A stretch of DNA of 44,023 nucleotides from Desulfosudis oleivorans (lineage in GTDB: Bacteria; Desulfobacterota; Desulfobacteria; Desulfobacterales; SURF-7), in contig DYJD01000043.1 in the NCBI GenBank assembly GCA_020723325.1, positions 1 through 44,023 on the forward strand, given 5' to 3'. This document shows positions 43,082 to 44,023 of this stretch, piece by piece. The notes under the pieces are model-generated. The model was not told the DNA's origin, did not search any database, and saw only the letters and a list, made by a program, of their open reading frames with translations. Made by a program: the position numbers and the translations under genes. How positions within the stretch are numbered: position 1 is the first letter of the stretch; every line of letters begins with the position of its first letter.

Positions 43082-44023
43082 ATGCAACTATATGCCGGTT
43101 TAGACCTTCATTCAAGAAACACATACATCGGTATCATGGACAAAGATTTCAACCGTGTCTTCAGCAAACGAGTTTCCAATGTATTGCCGCTCATTATCGA
43201 AACCCTAAAACCTTTCCAGGAACAATTGAAAGGAATCGTCGTCGAATCCACTTTCAATTGGTACTGGCTGATCGACGGTCTGATGGATGCTGGTTACAAC
43301 TGTGTTCATCTGGCTAATCCTTCGGCGATAAAGCAATACGAAGGAATCAAGCATACCGATGATCAGCACGATGCCTTCTTCCTGGCTCAAATGCTGATTC
43401 TGGGCATCCTGCCTCAAGGCTACATTACCCCAAAGAAGAGCGTCCGGTTCGTGATCTGGCGCGCAAGCGTTTGTTCCTTGTTCGCCAGAAGACATCTCAT
43501 GTCCTCAGTCTGCAATCTTTAATCGCCCGCTGCTGTTCCCAAATGGTCAGTGCCAATGAGATCAAAACCTATACCGTCGAAGACCTACGGCAGCTGTTAA
43601 AAGAAGAAAATATTGTCCTTTCCGCGCAAGCCAATTTAGACACGATCGCATTTCTAAAGCAACAAATTAAACGACTTGAAAAAACAATCCAACAAAAAGT
43701 GAAACTCAGTGAGACCTTTCAAAATCTGACGACGGTCCCCGGTATAGGCCTCATTCTGGCCATGACCATTATGCTGGAGGTCGGCGATATCGGCCGCTTT
43801 CCCAAGGTCGGAAATTTTGCCTCCTATAGTCGTTGTGTACCTTCCGAAAGGCTGTCGGCCGGCAAAAGCAAGGGCCAAAACAACCGTAAAAACGGGAATC
43901 GCTATCTGAGTTTGGCCTTCACCGAGGCTGCCCATTTGACCCGCAGATACGATGAAAATTTCAGACGATACTATAACCGCAAAGTTGCTGAGGCAAATAC
44001 GAGCCTTGCCACGAAAGCGTTAA
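43082..44023 (+). pseudogene. IS110-family transposase, frameshifted, cut by window end
   Basis: The start follows AAAGGAGG. The N-terminal DEDD domain has GLDLHSRNTYIGI, VVESTFNWYWLIDG, LANPSAIKQYEG and HTDDQHDAFFLAQM. At about 43435-43438 one A appears to be missing. Restoring it continues ERPVRDLARKRLFLVRQKT, then the C-terminal Transposase_20 part TTVPGIGLILAMTIMLEVGD, FASYSRCVPSERLSAGKS and GNRYLSLAFTEAA, still open at 44023. IS110 enzymes are not known to need frameshifting, so this looks inactive. The remainder lies outside the window. Confidence 0.83.

Overview
The window looks like chromosome from an anaerobic, sulfate-reducing type member of the Desulfobacterota (deltaproteobacteria). 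The main evidence is an Hmc-type transmembrane redox operon whose cytochrome has 16 CXXCH haem sites. Supporting evidence is the cmk-rpsA pair, a PASTA protein beside rpe, a paired TRAP solute-binding protein locus and several ferredoxin-like proteins. The assignment is inferred from gene content only. I saw no rRNA, tRNA or CRISPR array.

Layout. (1) 1-3.2 kb is a graveyard of small mobile DNA: two internally deleted REP-associated transposases, three small inverted-repeat (MITE-like) elements, one unrecognised 448-residue gene lying between two of them, and a gene remnant that one of them interrupts. (2) 3.2-26.1 kb is mostly intact housekeeping sequence: an FAD oxidoreductase fused to a lipid-binding-like domain, namZ-like, hisC, cmk, rpsA, sppA, a YciO/TsaC protein, guaB, dnaE, a FabH-like synthase, a ycgN-like gene, a prc protease, a CNBD-HDOD protein, aroQ, rpe and a PASTA protein. 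Gaps between these genes carry several families of dispersed palindromic repeats. (3) 26.5-31.4 kb, minus strand, is hmcABCDEF. hmcA and hmcE look intact. hmcB, hmcC and hmcD carry frameshifts, deletions or a stop, and hmcF lacks an internal segment that includes a predicted FeS motif. (4) 32-42.3 kb is an accessory block with an IS91-family N-terminal remnant at one end and an IS91 C-terminal remnant at the other. It holds an AraC regulator, a membrane DJ-1/PfpI protein, a DUF4345-like/metallo-beta-lactamase fusion, two FeS proteins, a 308-bp inverted-repeat element, one intact dctP and one decayed dctP copy. (5) 42.5-44.0 kb has a small conserved gene and an IS110-family transposase with a frameshift that runs off the window.

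How the parts work together. HisC, AroQ, Rpe, GuaB, Cmk, S1 and DnaE are biosynthetic and information-processing core genes. Hmc complexes connect periplasmic multihaem cytochromes, through membrane subunits, to a cytoplasmic HdrD-like FeS protein. Here the damage in four of six subunits suggests the complex is not assembled in its usual form, unless the damage is sequence error. No complete new defence or mobile system is evident. The strongest unusual signals are the patterned decay of hmc, the small-element families around the transposase remnants, and the uncharacterised DJ-1/MBL/FeS cluster.
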